Shown here piece by piece: positions 9,989 through 19,750 of a stretch of DNA of 64,000 bases. The notes under the pieces are model-generated. The model worked only from the letters and a program-made list of their open reading frames with translations. It had not been told where the DNA came from and did not search any database. The translations under genes and the position numbers were made by a program. The stretch comes from Bacteroidetes bacterium OLB9 (GTDB lineage Bacteria; Bacteroidota; Bacteroidia; Chitinophagales; Saprospiraceae): contig LNBW01000054.1 of assembly GCA_001567255.1 (NCBI GenBank), positions 1 to 64,000 of the forward strand, written 5' to 3'. Each line of letters starts with the position of its first letter. Positions within the stretch are counted from its first letter, which is position 1.

Positions 9989-11404
9989 ATGAGTCAATTA
10001 TTTAGAAATTCAATTTTCATCTTATTAGTAGCTGTATGTTTTATAATAGGCGGTTGTAAAGGTAAACACACTTCTTTTTTTGCAACGGATACTGTAATTG
10101 AAGGTGTTATTTCTAATTTTGATGGTGGCGAGCTCATACTACAGGGTATCAATGAAATTGTAACTACTCCAAATGACCAAGGTAATTTTAACTTCAATAC
10201 AAAACTTGATAAGTCAGGTGTTTATAAATTAGTATATGCAGATTATTTCAGCATTAATATTTATATAGAACCTGGTGATAGTATATTTGTGACTGCTGAT
10301 TTTCAAAATCCGGCTAATACTCGTTTTACTGGAAGTCACGAGCTGGAAAATACTTACCTTGTACATTATGAGAAGACTAAAGATGCTGCGATGAAAGATA
10401 ATTTTGCAGATATTTATTCACTTCCTGAAAAACAATTTATCAATAAAATCGAAGAAAGGACACATTATCTCATTGATGATCAGCAAACATTTCAAAAGGA
10501 GAATACTCCATTTACGGAAATATTTGCAAAATGCTTGATGGATGATATCTCTTATGATGCTGCCATTTATAAATTACTTTATCCGACGTATTATGAATAT
10601 TTTCAGCCTGACAGCACTTTGATTCTTTCTGAAACTTTTGATAGTTTTTTACAAAATATTGATACAGACGATCCCGACAAGTTGCTGACGGGCTCATTCA
10701 GAGAATTTTTACCTTTGTATGTAGAATTTAAAGCAAATGCTGATACAACGTACGCCGAAGAATCCCCACTTTATCGTAAATTCAAGACAATTGATAAGAA
10801 ATTTATGAATAAAACGATCAAGAATTTACTCTACTACGAGATTATGAAAGAAGGATTCGCTTCAAGCCCTAACGATGCAGCAGAATTGATGACGGAATTC
10901 AACCGCCTAGAATCTAATGAGCACTATAGTACTGAGATTAATACACTTTTTGATAGTATCCGGCATCTGCTCAAAGGTGAAATAGCGCCTCAATGGACTT
11001 ATTTTGATAAAGATAATAAGGCTTTCAATAGCTCAGAACTAAATGGCAAAGTTACTTATATAGATATATGGGCGACTTGGTGTGGGCCTTGCATTAGAGA
11101 ATTGCCTTCCATGCATACGCTTAGAGAGCAATTTGCAAATCAAGACATTCAATTTGTAAGTATATCCATAGACAAAGACAAAAATGCATGGCTGGAAATG
11201 CTAAAAGATAAGTCTAAAAATCTAGCAGGCATTCAATTAATTGCAGACCGTGCATGGGAGTCATCTATTGTTAAGGATTACAAGATCAAAGGAATTCCAC
11301 GATTCATCATTCTGGACAAAGAAGGAAAAATCTTTGATAGCAATGCGCCGAGACCTTCCTCTAAAGAAATAACAGCTACATTACAAAAAGCACTAGAATA
11401 CTAG
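9989..11404 (+). CDS. TlpA-family thiol-disulfide lipoprotein
   Basis: About 471 residues. The lipoprotein signal ends in IIGGC, followed by a DUF4369-like beta domain (about 35-130), a helical linker region, and a C-terminal thioredoxin domain with WATWCGPC about 115 residues before the end and a cis-Pro in KGIPRFIIL. In Bacteroidota these proteins are periplasm-facing thiol-disulfide oxidoreductases. The open frame extends upstream to 9914, but the ATG at 9989 gives a clean signal peptide and follows a -7 box at 9957-9964. It is unrelated in its N-terminal half to the TlpA-like protein at 975-2268. It converges on the carboxylase gene 6 bp away. Confidence 0.88.
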   Translation: MSQLFRNSIFILLVAVCFIIGGCKGKHTSFFATDTVIEGVISNFDGGELILQGINEIVTTPNDQGNFNFNTKLDKSGVYKLVYADYFSINIYIEPGDSIFVTADFQNPANTRFTGSHELENTYLVHYEKTKDAAMKDNFADIYSLPEKQFINKIEERTHYLIDDQQTFQKENTPFTEIFAKCLMDDISYDAAIYKLLYPTYYEYFQPDSTLILSETFDSFLQNIDTDDPDKLLTGSFREFLPLYVEFKANADTTYAEESPLYRKFKTIDKKFMNKTIKNLLYYEIMKEGFASSPNDAAELMTEFNRLESNEHYSTEINTLFDSIRHLLKGEIAPQWTYFDKDNKAFNSSELNGKVTYIDIWATWCGPCIRELPSMHTLREQFANQDIQFVSISIDKDKNAWLEMLKDKSKNLAGIQLIADRAWESSIVKDYKIKGIPRFIILDKEGKIFDSNAPRPSSKEITATLQKALEY

Positions 11405-11410
11405 CTATGG

Positions 11411-13045
11411 TTAGGTCTGAATTACTCCAGGATTGAATTTTTCAACAATTCCATGATCAGCCATTTCTATTCCCAAAGAAATAAATTCCCTAGTTTTTCG
11501 CGGGTCTATAATAGCATCTACCCATAACCGAGCAGCAGCATAGTATGGCGATGTCTGGTTGTCATAACGATCTCGGATTTTTTCAAAAAGAGCATTCTCT
11601 GCTTCTGCATCAGGCTTTTCTCCCTTCTTTTTCAGCGCACTCACTTGAATTTGGGTTAACACCTTGGCTGCCTGAGTACCACCCATCACTGCTATTTTTG
11701 CTGTAGGCCATGCCACGATGAGTCGTGGGTCATACGCTTTTCCACACATTGCATAATTTCCAGCGCCAAAGGAATGACCTGCTACAATAGTAAACTTCGG
11801 TACAGTTGAATTAGCTACAGCATTGACCATCTTTGCACCGTCCTTGATAATTCCACCATGCTCTGAACGCTTGCCTACCATAAATCCAGTAACATCATGA
11901 ATAAAGACAAGCGGAATTTTCTTTTGATTGCAATTTAGGATGAAACGTGTTGCTTTATCAGCTGAGTCAGAATAAATCACACCTCCAAACTGCATTTCTC
12001 CTTGAGCGCTTTTAACTACAAGTCGCTGATTCGCTACAATGCCAACGGCCCATCCGTCAATCCGACCATAACCACAAATAATAGATTTTCCGTAACCTTC
12101 CTTATATTGGGTAAAATCAGAATCATCTACAAGCCTATTGATGACATCCATCATGTCGTATGGTTTAGCCATATTATCCGGAATATAAGATGGAATTTCT
12201 GCCGAACTGAATTGGGGCATTTTTGAATCAGTTCTATCAAAACCTGCTCTTTCTCTCTTACCTAATTTCGAAACCAACTTTCGAATGGTTTCAAGGCAAG
12301 TCTTGTCGTCCGGCATCTTATAATCTGTCACTCCGGATATTTCACAATGAGTTCTAGCGCCTCCTAACACTTCTTGATCTACTTCTTCTCCAATAGCTGC
12401 TTTAACTAGATATGGGCCAGCTAAAAAAATTGATCCAGTACCTTCTACTATCAATGCTTCATCAGACATGATGGGTAGATAAGCTCCTCCCGCTACGCAG
12501 CTGCCCATGATGGCTGCAATTTGAGGAATACCCATTGAAGATATCTTTGCATTGTTCCTGAATATGCGTCCAAAATGTTCTTTATCTGGAAAAATTTCAT
12601 CTTGCATGGGAAGATAAACACCAGCACTATCAACCAAATATATGATAGGGATTCTATTTTCCATAGCAATTTCCTGAGCACGTAGGTTTTTTTTGCCAGT
12701 GATCGGGAACCAAGCGCCAGCCTTAACGGTAGCATCATTAGCTACAATCATGCACAAACGGCCTTCAATATATCCAAGCCCTGCAATCACGCCTCCTGCC
12801 GGACATCCACCATGTTCCTCATACATTTCATATCCGGCAAAGGCACCAATCTCAAAAAAAGTGCTATTAGCATCAAGGAGCGCCTCTACCCTTTCACGGG
12901 CAGTCATCTTCCCTTCTTCATGTTGCCGACGAATCTTGTCTTTGCCACCACCGAGGGCAATTTTCTCAAGTTTTCTATTGACATCTGCCATTTTGAGCAA
13001 CAAAGCATCTTCATTCACATTTCTCTCTACTTCTGATGGATTCAT
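11411..13045 (-). CDS. acyl-CoA carboxylase beta (carboxyltransferase) subunit, MCC-like
   Basis: A biotin-dependent carboxyltransferase subunit of 544 residues, complete. It has the duplicated crotonase-like halves (N: GCVAGGAYLP acyl-CoA pocket; C: GHSFGAGNYAM). The segment LPMQDEIFPDKEHFGRIF resembles methylcrotonyl-CoA carboxylase beta more than propionyl-CoA carboxylase. The substrate could therefore be methylcrotonyl-CoA (leucine breakdown) or another branched acyl-CoA. No alpha (biotin carboxylase/BCCP) gene lies in the window. It is 25 bp downstream of the restored htrA stop on the same strand, so cotranscription is possible. Confidence 0.9.
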   Translation of the reverse strand: MNPSEVERNVNEDALLLKMADVNRKLEKIALGGGKDKIRRQHEEGKMTARERVEALLDANSTFFEIGAFAGYEMYEEHGGCPAGGVIAGLGYIEGRLCMIVANDATVKAGAWFPITGKKNLRAQEIAMENRIPIIYLVDSAGVYLPMQDEIFPDKEHFGRIFRNNAKISSMGIPQIAAIMGSCVAGGAYLPIMSDEALIVEGTGSIFLAGPYLVKAAIGEEVDQEVLGGARTHCEISGVTDYKMPDDKTCLETIRKLVSKLGKRERAGFDRTDSKMPQFSSAEIPSYIPDNMAKPYDMMDVINRLVDDSDFTQYKEGYGKSIICGYGRIDGWAVGIVANQRLVVKSAQGEMQFGGVIYSDSADKATRFILNCNQKKIPLVFIHDVTGFMVGKRSEHGGIIKDGAKMVNAVANSTVPKFTIVAGHSFGAGNYAMCGKAYDPRLIVAWPTAKIAVMGGTQAAKVLTQIQVSALKKKGEKPDAEAENALFEKIRDRYDNQTSPYYAAARLWVDAIIDPRKTREFISLGIEMADHGIVEKFNPGVIQT

Positions 13046-13070
13046 AACTTATATCAGGGTTTTACTTTAT

Positions 13071-14512
13071 TTAAGGTATTGTAAAGGTATATGGGTACTC
13101 TCCTGGCAATTTCTGGTAATAACCATCCATCACCACTACTTTTCCACGCAACGATTCAAGTAATTGTCGCAATTGATAAGCCGTTGTGACTGGCTGGTTA
13201 TTAACTTTTATAATAATGTATCCCGCTCCATTCGGGTAGCGCCAATTATTGATCTGTTTTTTACACTGACCACAATCACACCAGAAGGTGCAAATACTGC
13301 TTTTTCATACTTATCGGCATCACGCACTTCGACTCCAAGTTCTTCAAAAATACCATCACTCAATGTACCGATTAAATCAGTAGAATTTAATTGATTGCGC
13401 AAGGTGATTTCTTTCTCTATTTTATTTCCATTTCTGATAATGGTCAGGCTGACGGCATCGCCCGGTCTATAATTGCCTATCTGCTCCATCAACTCTGAAG
13501 TAGAGCTCACCTCAGTTTGATTGACTTTAACCACTACATCATTTACTTTGATACCTGCTTCTGAAGCACCACTATTATGTGCCACTGATGCGATCAAGAC
13601 GCCTTTCACTTCGTTAAGATTTAATGATCTGGCAGACTGGTTGGTGACATTTTCAATCTCTACACCTAACCATCCACGCTGGACAACACCAAATTCTCTC
13701 AAATCAGCTACTACCTTTCTAGCTAAATTAGAAGGCACAGCAAATGAAAAACCTTCATACTGGCCTGAATTACTTTGGATCGCTGTACAAATACCTACAA
13801 GATCGCCTTTAGTATTGATGAGTGCACCACCACTATTGCCTGGATTGACCGCTGCATCGGTCTGAATGAATGATTCTATACCTTGATTTTCCAAAAGATT
13901 AATATTTCGCGCCTTTGCACTGACTATTCCTGCAGTAACAGTGGATTGTAATCGGAAAGGATTCCCTACGGCCATTACCCATTCGCCTATCATCAGTGAG
14001 TCCGAGTTGGAGAAAATCAAAAAATCGAGATTTTGAGCAACAATTTTTAGCAAAGCAATGTCAGTATTAGGATCTGACCCTACAACAGATGCCTCAAATA
14101 CGCGATTATCGTTGAGCGTGATTTCAATCTTTGAGGCATCTTTGATGACGTGGTGATTAGTCACTATATAACCATCAGCGCTAATGATGACACCAGAACC
14201 GGAACTGGATGAAAATGGAGACCCAAAAGCATTTTGGATTCTGTCACCTTTAGCTTGAACAAATACAACTGCTTTACGGCTGATGGATGCCGCATTAATA
14301 AAATCAGAAGGCACGGCAGTCTTCATTAACTTCTCAAACCGATCAGAAAATAAAATTTCGTTTTCCGCGGCTCGAATTGATCGGTTAACTATCTTGCTGT
14401 CAATCGTGTCAGGTTTGAGAATGAAGATATGGTAAAATAAAAGCATACCGCTCGTTATAACCATGTTGACAAGCAAAAAAGAAATAAACAACCTTTTATT
14501 ATTCAAAAACAA
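13071..14512 (-). CDS. HtrA/DegP-type periplasmic serine protease (frameshifted in second PDZ)
   Basis: Protein quality-control protease. An N-terminal membrane anchor or uncleaved signal (residues 9-30) precedes a trypsin-like domain with His in TNHHVIKDA, Asp in DPNTDIALLKI and Ser in NPGNSGGAL, then a PDZ domain (about 270-350). As written it stops at 13208 in the second PDZ. Adding one T to the T6 at 13257-13262 extends it through NGAGYIIIKVNNQPV to a stop at 13071, giving about 480 residues, normal for two-PDZ HtrA. A -7 box (TATATTTG) lies at 14533-14540, divergent from dapF. Confidence 0.88.
13257..13262 (-). other. frameshift: T6 run, one base short (htrA)
   Basis: One added base restores the second PDZ domain and moves the stop from 13208 to 13071. 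Confidence 0.8.
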
Positions 14513-14532
14513 ATTCTTTTAAAATTCTTTAG

Positions 14533-14540
14533 CAAATATA
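14533..14540 (-). promoter_or_regulatory. -7 box TATATTTG for htrA
   Basis: TAnnTTTG match on the minus strand 21 bp upstream of the htrA ATG. Confidence 0.55.
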
Positions 14541-14562
14541 AAATAAACTTTTGATATGTTTG

Positions 14563-14570
14563 TAATTTTG
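14563..14570 (+). promoter_or_regulatory. -7 box TAATTTTG for dapF
   Basis: TAnnTTTG match on the plus strand, about 54 bp before the dapF ATG. Its -33 region would overlap the htrA promoter, making a compact divergent control region. Confidence 0.45.
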
Positions 14571-14623
14571 CTATTCAAACCCCATTCTATAACACTGAAT
14601 ATTCTAAAATTGATTTATTCTTG

Positions 14624-15397
14624 ATGAAAATTCCGTTTCATAAATACCACGGTACAGGCAATGATTTTATCCTAATTGACCAGAGAGAAATGCGGTATCT
14701 CACGACTCGTGATACAGAAGAAGTTGCCAGATTGTGTGATCGTAGATTTGGAATAGGTGGTGATGGTTTGATTTTGCTAGAAAAATCAACTACGGCCGAT
14801 TTCAAAATGATATATTTTAATGCAGACGGAAGACAAAGCACGATGTGTGGAAATGGAGGGCGATGTATCGTAAGTTTTGCAAAGTTACTAGGTCTATTTG
14901 AAGATAGAACAACTTTTGAAGCCATAGACGGTATTCACTTTGCATCTTTATTGCCCAATGGGTGGGTTAGCTTAGGCATGAATGATGTAAATAACTTACT
15001 CAATACACAAGCGCAATGTTTTATTTTGGATACCGGTTCACCACATTATGTGGAATTTATGGAATCAATACCGGATGATGTGAAAGCGTCAGGCAGCAAA
15101 ATCAGGTATTCGTCAATTTTTAAAGATGAAGGTATCAATGTCAATTTTGTAGTTAAAGAACTTGATCAATTGCAGGTAGCTACCTATGAACGTGGCGTGG
15201 AGGATGAAACCTACTCTTGTGGCACTGGAGTAGTAGCCTCAGCTATAGCTTCATTACATAACAAAAAGGAAGGAAACTACGTTATTAAGATTAATACAAA
15301 AGGAGGGGATTTAAGTGTCAAAGTTTCAAAGACACACGAAGGCAAATTCACTGACATCTATCTTGAAGGGCCTGCTGAAAAGGTTTTTGATGGTTGA
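14624..15397 (+). CDS. dapF: diaminopimelate epimerase
   Basis: Converts LL- to meso-diaminopimelate for lysine and peptidoglycan synthesis; cytosolic and PLP-independent. The two catalytic cysteines are visible: Cys75 in CGNGGRC and the second in YSCGTGVVA near residue 204. N-terminal FHKYHGTGNDF and FGIGGDGL are family signatures. At 257 residues the length is normal. The ATG at 14624 is preferred over the in-frame TTG at 14621. dapB, another step of the pathway, is elsewhere in the window (33845), so the dap genes are scattered. Confidence 0.95.
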   Translation: MKIPFHKYHGTGNDFILIDQREMRYLTTRDTEEVARLCDRRFGIGGDGLILLEKSTTADFKMIYFNADGRQSTMCGNGGRCIVSFAKLLGLFEDRTTFEAIDGIHFASLLPNGWVSLGMNDVNNLLNTQAQCFILDTGSPHYVEFMESIPDDVKASGSKIRYSSIFKDEGINVNFVVKELDQLQVATYERGVEDETYSCGTGVVASAIASLHNKKEGNYVIKINTKGGDLSVKVSKTHEGKFTDIYLEGPAEKVFDG

Positions 15398-15466
15398 TAG
15401 AAATTTGATATTTTCATTTGTATAGCTATAAGTGTTAAATAAGAATTTTAAATTTTATGTCTGCAT

Positions 15467-15497
15467 AGGGATGAGGGGCTTAACTTTAATCCCTTTT
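15467..15497 (+). terminator. probable intrinsic terminator after dapF
   Basis: AGGGAT at 15467-15472 pairs with ATCCCT at 15489-15494, followed by a T/C-rich tract; it lies about 70 bp after the dapF stop. Confidence 0.5.
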
Positions 15498-15563
15498 CCT
15501 TTTTATTGCTTAATCAATTTTCAAATTCCATCAAAGTCTATATCTTTACACCAGTAAAAATTC

Positions 15564-17598
15564 ATGTCTATGTCACGATCAGAGTTTTCATCCAAAATAT
15601 CAGAAGGTATTCCAAAACATCTTCCTGAAAGTAAAAAGCTCGATAAAAAAAGTAGCCCATGCACCTAAAAGGAACATCAAAGGTCTTTTATCAAAAGATG
15701 AATTAAAGCTGGCTGTGAGCAACAGTTTAAGATACTTTGACATTTCACTTCATGAAAACCTCATCGATGAATTTTATGATGAACTGAAAAAGTACGGTAG
15801 GATTTATATGTATCGATTCATGCCGGACTATGATATGTATGCGCGTCCTATAGACCAATATCCTGCAAAATCACAACATGCAGCTGCTATTATGCTCATG
15901 ATACAAAACAATCTTGACCCTAAAGTAGCTAAGTATCCTCAAGAACTGATAACTTACGGTGGAAATGGGGCTGTTTTTCAGAACTGGGCACAATATCGGC
16001 TCACCATGAAATATCTTTCTGAAATGACTGATAAGCAGACGTTAGTACTCTATTCTGGTCATCCACTAGGGCTATTCCCTTCACACAAAAAAGCTCCACG
16101 CGTCATTGTTACTAATGGAATGATGATTCCTAACCACTCAAAAAAGGAAGACTGGAATAAATACAATGCGCTAGGTGTCACCCAATATGGACAGATGACT
16201 GCTGGATCTTTTATGTACATCGGCCCTCAAGGCATTGTACACGGTACCACCATCACTCTTCTGAATGCAGGTAGGAGAAAAGGTGTAGGTAAAGACGACC
16301 TCAAAGGCACCGTTTTTGTTACATCAGGTCTAGGCGGCATGTCAGGAGCGCAGTCCATAGCTGCACTGATTACAGGTACAGTAGGAGTCATTGCTGAGGT
16401 AGATGATGATGCTATCCACCAACGAATCATCGATGGATATATAAATAAAGATAATGTATATAAAGATTTGCCTCAACTCCTAGATGCAATTAAGACAAAT
16501 AAAGAACAAGGCAATGCTATATCACTTATCTATCATGGTAATATTGTGGAATTATGGGAAGCACTGGCTGAAAGCGACATAGAGGTTGAACTAGGCTCAG
16601 ACCAAACCTCTCTCCACAATATTGATGATTTAGGTTATTGTCCTGTAGGATATACTTTTGAAGAAGCTAAAAAGTTACTTGCACATGACAAGCATGAATT
16701 TATGGCAGAAGTCCAAAAAACACTAAAAAGGCACGTAAAGGCGATTAATAAAATGTCAGAAAAGGGTATGTATTTCTGGGATTATGGAAATGCATTCTTG
16801 AAAGAAGCAGGTGATGCAGGAGCTGATATTTGGCAAGACAAAAAAAGAGGCATCTTCAAGTATCCTTCATATGTCCAGGATATTTTAGGGCCACTATGCT
16901 TTGATTATGGTTTTGGGCCTTTCAGATGGGTGTGTTTATCAGGAGATAAAGAGGATCTCTATCTTTCGGACAAAATTGCTAAAAAGGTCTTGAAAAAAAT
17001 GTTCAAAAAAGCACCTGATGAGATTAAGGGGCAACTTAATGACAATATTATGTGGATCAGCAATGCAAAGACAAATTTACCTATCGTTGGATCTAAATCA
17101 AGGATTTTATATGCTGATGCTGAAGGAAGAATCAAAATTGCCTTAGCTTTTAATAAAGCTATTCGGTCAGGTAAAATTAAAGGGCCAATTGTGTTAGGGC
17201 GTGATCATCATGATGTTTCAGGAACTGATTCTCCTTATAGAGAAACTTCTAATATTTATGATGGTTCTAGATTTACTGCTGATATGGCTGTGCATAATTT
17301 TGTGGGTGATGCTTTCAGAGGTGCGACATGGGTGTCGCTTCATAACGGTGGTGGTGTAGGCTGGGGAGAAGTAATCAATGGTGGTTTTGGTATGGTAATA
17401 GACGGCAGTAAGCAAGCTGCAAAAAACATCAAAAGTATGCTCTATTGGGATGTAAATAATGGAATCGCTAGAAGAAGCTGGGCTAGAAATGAAGAAGCGA
17501 TATTTGCCATAAAGCGAGCTATGAAAGATAATAAAGATCTTCACGTGACGCTGCCAAATATAACAGACCAAGACCTACTCAATCAAACGATAAAATAA
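15564..17598 (+). CDS. hutU: urocanate hydratase (frameshifted near N-terminus)
   Basis: Converts urocanate to imidazolone propionate in histidine breakdown, using bound NAD as electrophile. Family segments include GGNGAVFQNWAQYRL, YSGHPLGLFPSH, the Rossmann motif GLGGMSGAQ, HNGGGVGWGE and RRSWARNE. The long frame opens at 15715 and lacks the N-terminus. An ATG at 15564 starts MSMSRSEFSSKISEG in another frame, which joins it when the A7 at 15645-15651 is shortened to six, giving about 677 residues, the length of the Bacteroidota enzyme. No other hut gene is in the window. A four-helix membrane protein follows 5 bp later. Confidence 0.93.
15645..15651 (+). other. frameshift: A7 run, one base too many (hutU)
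   Basis: Removing one A fuses the N-terminal 28 or so codons from 15564 to the main urocanate hydratase frame. Confidence 0.82.
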
Positions 17599-17603
17599 AG
17601 AGA

Positions 17604-18110
17604 ATGCTTGAAAAGTGCCGCATAATATACAAAGGAGACATCCTCACAGGGTGGGTATATATTGCCACTGGAGCCATACTTCTTATTTTTGGTCTCATGG
17701 CAGGTTTGTTTGCTTTTGGCCCCGGATTCAAGTACCTAAGCTATGGTATGTATATTTTTTGCTTTTATTGCATTGGAAAAGGTGTCTTTATGATTTATTC
17801 ATATGGAAAGCGATATACTTTTTACCTAAAGCTTCTCGCAATAGATCATCACATCTTTACAGATGAAATTAACTACACCACTTATCGCATTCAAAAGAAA
17901 AATAAAAACAGAAGACTTTACACCTACATTGTTATTTTTAGTACAATAGCTGCCTTTGTTGGAATATTTACTCAACTAAGAGCATTTATTATGGGTACAA
18001 GTATTCCTATTGCACTCATATCAGGTATAGAATTAAGTATAGGTTTATTAACTGGTTTTCGATTGAATGAATTTCTGCGTATACTGAGTAAAGAAGAAAA
18101 AAGCTTTTAG
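17604..18110 (+). CDS. small multi-pass membrane protein, unknown
   Basis: A 168-residue protein with four predicted membrane helices in two pairs (about 15-37, 45-65, 108-128 and 132-155), separated by a basic cytosolic loop (KKNKNRR). I recognise no family. It starts 5 bp after the hutU stop and is probably cotranscribed with it, but a transport role for urocanate or histidine is only inference and four helices would be few for that. Its 3' end overlaps the converging gene by 4 bp. Confidence 0.7.
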   Translation: MLEKCRIIYKGDILTGWVYIATGAILLIFGLMAGLFAFGPGFKYLSYGMYIFCFYCIGKGVFMIYSYGKRYTFYLKLLAIDHHIFTDEINYTTYRIQKKNKNRRLYTYIVIFSTIAAFVGIFTQLRAFIMGTSIPIALISGIELSIGLLTGFRLNEFLRILSKEEKSF

Positions 18111-18481
18111 GCAAATTTAAATTGATACTCTCTGTATTGTGTCGGTGTCAATATTTTCTTGATATCATTTTGCCTCTTTTGATAGATTTCGTTATTCTTA
18201 TAAAACTTTTGTCTTTTGGTCATTTTTTGATCTTTATTGATTCTGTCCTTTTCTAATTCAAAATCTAAAAAAACTTTATGTAATTGTGTATGTTGAGTTT
18301 TTGTAAGTTTAAGGTGTTTTGTCAACTTATCAGCATTAAGTTTTGCTTTTGCTGCAGGTGTTGTGGGCCTTTCCACCTTCTCTTTTGGTGCAGGAGGAAC
18401 ATATGCTTGTTCCGAAGGTCCAATTTGAGCATTTAAGGAAATACCTATGAATAAAAAACATAAAACTACAAGGATTCTCAT
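18107..18481 (-). CDS. small periplasmic Spy/CpxP-like helical protein
   Basis: A 124-residue exported protein. The signal peptide ends near LNAQ, followed by a Pro/Ala-rich linker and a highly basic helical region with LTKTQHTQLHKV and ILTPTQYREYQFKF. Repeats of L-T-x-x-Q are the hallmark of the Spy/CpxP (LTXXQ) family of periplasmic chaperone-like proteins. The similarity is short and the protein may bind something else. Transcribed alone, converging on the membrane-protein gene with overlapping stops. Confidence 0.6.
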   Translation of the reverse strand: MRILVVLCFLFIGISLNAQIGPSEQAYVPPAPKEKVERPTTPAAKAKLNADKLTKHLKLTKTQHTQLHKVFLDFELEKDRINKDQKMTKRQKFYKNNEIYQKRQNDIKKILTPTQYREYQFKFA

Positions 18482-18586
18482 TTTTAAAAGTCAATTTATT
18501 TCCACAAATATAACGAAAATTCAGCTAATAAGGTTACACAAATTAAGAAAATTATGATTTCAACTGTATTCCATCTATGAATCTAT

Positions 18587-18594
18587 TACCTTTG
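18587..18594 (+). promoter_or_regulatory. -7 box TACCTTTG for the heptose operon
   Basis: TAnnTTTG match 31 bp upstream of the GTG at 18625. It lies inside the longest open frame (from 18577), so the GTG start is preferred. Confidence 0.6.
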
Positions 18595-18624
18595 CTGCAT
18601 ATTCAAGGTCAGATTCAAATAAGG

Positions 18625-19749
18625 GTGAGTAAAATTATAATTATTGGTCCTGCATATCCGCTCAGAGGTGGGCTAGCTACTTTCAATGAAAGAATGGCTC
18701 GCGCATTTCAGAAATTAGGCCATGAGGTTGTGATTTACACCTTTTCTCTACAATATCCTAACTTTTTATTCCCTGGCAAAACCCAGCTTTCAGAAAGTGA
18801 TCCACCTTCAGACTTAAAAATCTACAAAGTTATTAATTCTATTAATCCCTTGAATTGGTGGAAAGTTGGGCGTACTATACGGAATGTCAATGCAGATCTT
18901 GTAATTTTTAGGTTTTGGCTACCTTTTATGGGGCCCTGTTTGGGAAGTATTGCACGGATGATTAGAAAGAATAAAGTTTCAAAAGTTTTGGCTATTGTTG
19001 ACAATGCTATTCCTCACGAAAAACGACCTGGTGACCGGTTACTTACCAATTATTTTGTAAAGTCAGTCCAATATTTTGTGACCATGAGTCCTTTTGTGAA
19101 AAAAGATCTCAGCCTATTTACTGCACAAAACATTAGTGTCATACATCATCCGCTCTATGATAACTTTGGTACAAAATATAAACAAGTGGAAGCCAGAAAA
19201 GCACTGGACATTCCTGAAAAAGGAACTATTTATCTGTTTTTTGGATTCATTAGGAAGTATAAAGGCCTGGATATTCTTGTGGATGCTTTTGGATTACTAC
19301 CGGATATAGATGATAAATATTTACTCATTGCAGGTGAATACTATGCTGGTGAAGCTGAAATCAAAGATCAAATTCAGCAATCTCCTGTAAAAAAGCACAT
19401 CATTGAACATACTCGATTCATCAAAGATGAAGACGTAGGGTTATACTTCAGTGCGGCCGATGTAGTCGTTCAGCCTTATAGGCATGCCACACAAAGCGGT
19501 GTCACTCCACTGGCTTATCATTTTGAAGTGCCTATGATTGTAACAAATGTAGGCGCCTTGCCCGAGTTAGTGCCCCACACATTAGGAATAGTTACACAGC
19601 CTAACAAAGACGACCTAGCAAAGGCGCTAATGGATTTTTTACAATTTGACATCGCGTCTTTTAGCTCTGAGATCAAGAAGGAAAAGAAAAAATTGAGTTG
19701 GGACGCCTTAGTAAAATCTATTTTAGAAGAAGCAGAAATTGAATCTTGA
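18625..19749 (+). CDS. glycosyltransferase, GT4 type
   Basis: About 374 residues in a GT-B fold. The N-terminal Rossmann start VSKIIIIGPAYPLRGGLATF fits retaining GT4 enzymes. The C-terminal donor domain has GFIRKYKGLDILVDAF, then ADVVVQPYRHATQSGVTPLAY, which resembles the EX7E region with the first Glu replaced. Probably adds a sugar to a surface glycan from a nucleotide-sugar donor. The GTG start at 18625 follows a -7 box. It leads a run of genes for GDP-heptose, with the hddA-like ATG only 1 bp after its stop, so heptose is a plausible donor (inference). Confidence 0.85.
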   Translation: MSKIIIIGPAYPLRGGLATFNERMARAFQKLGHEVVIYTFSLQYPNFLFPGKTQLSESDPPSDLKIYKVINSINPLNWWKVGRTIRNVNADLVIFRFWLPFMGPCLGSIARMIRKNKVSKVLAIVDNAIPHEKRPGDRLLTNYFVKSVQYFVTMSPFVKKDLSLFTAQNISVIHHPLYDNFGTKYKQVEARKALDIPEKGTIYLFFGFIRKYKGLDILVDAFGLLPDIDDKYLLIAGEYYAGEAEIKDQIQQSPVKKHIIEHTRFIKDEDVGLYFSAADVVVQPYRHATQSGVTPLAYHFEVPMIVTNVGALPELVPHTLGIVTQPNKDDLAKALMDFLQFDIASFSSEIKKEKKKLSWDALVKSILEEAEIES

Positions 19750-19750
19750 T

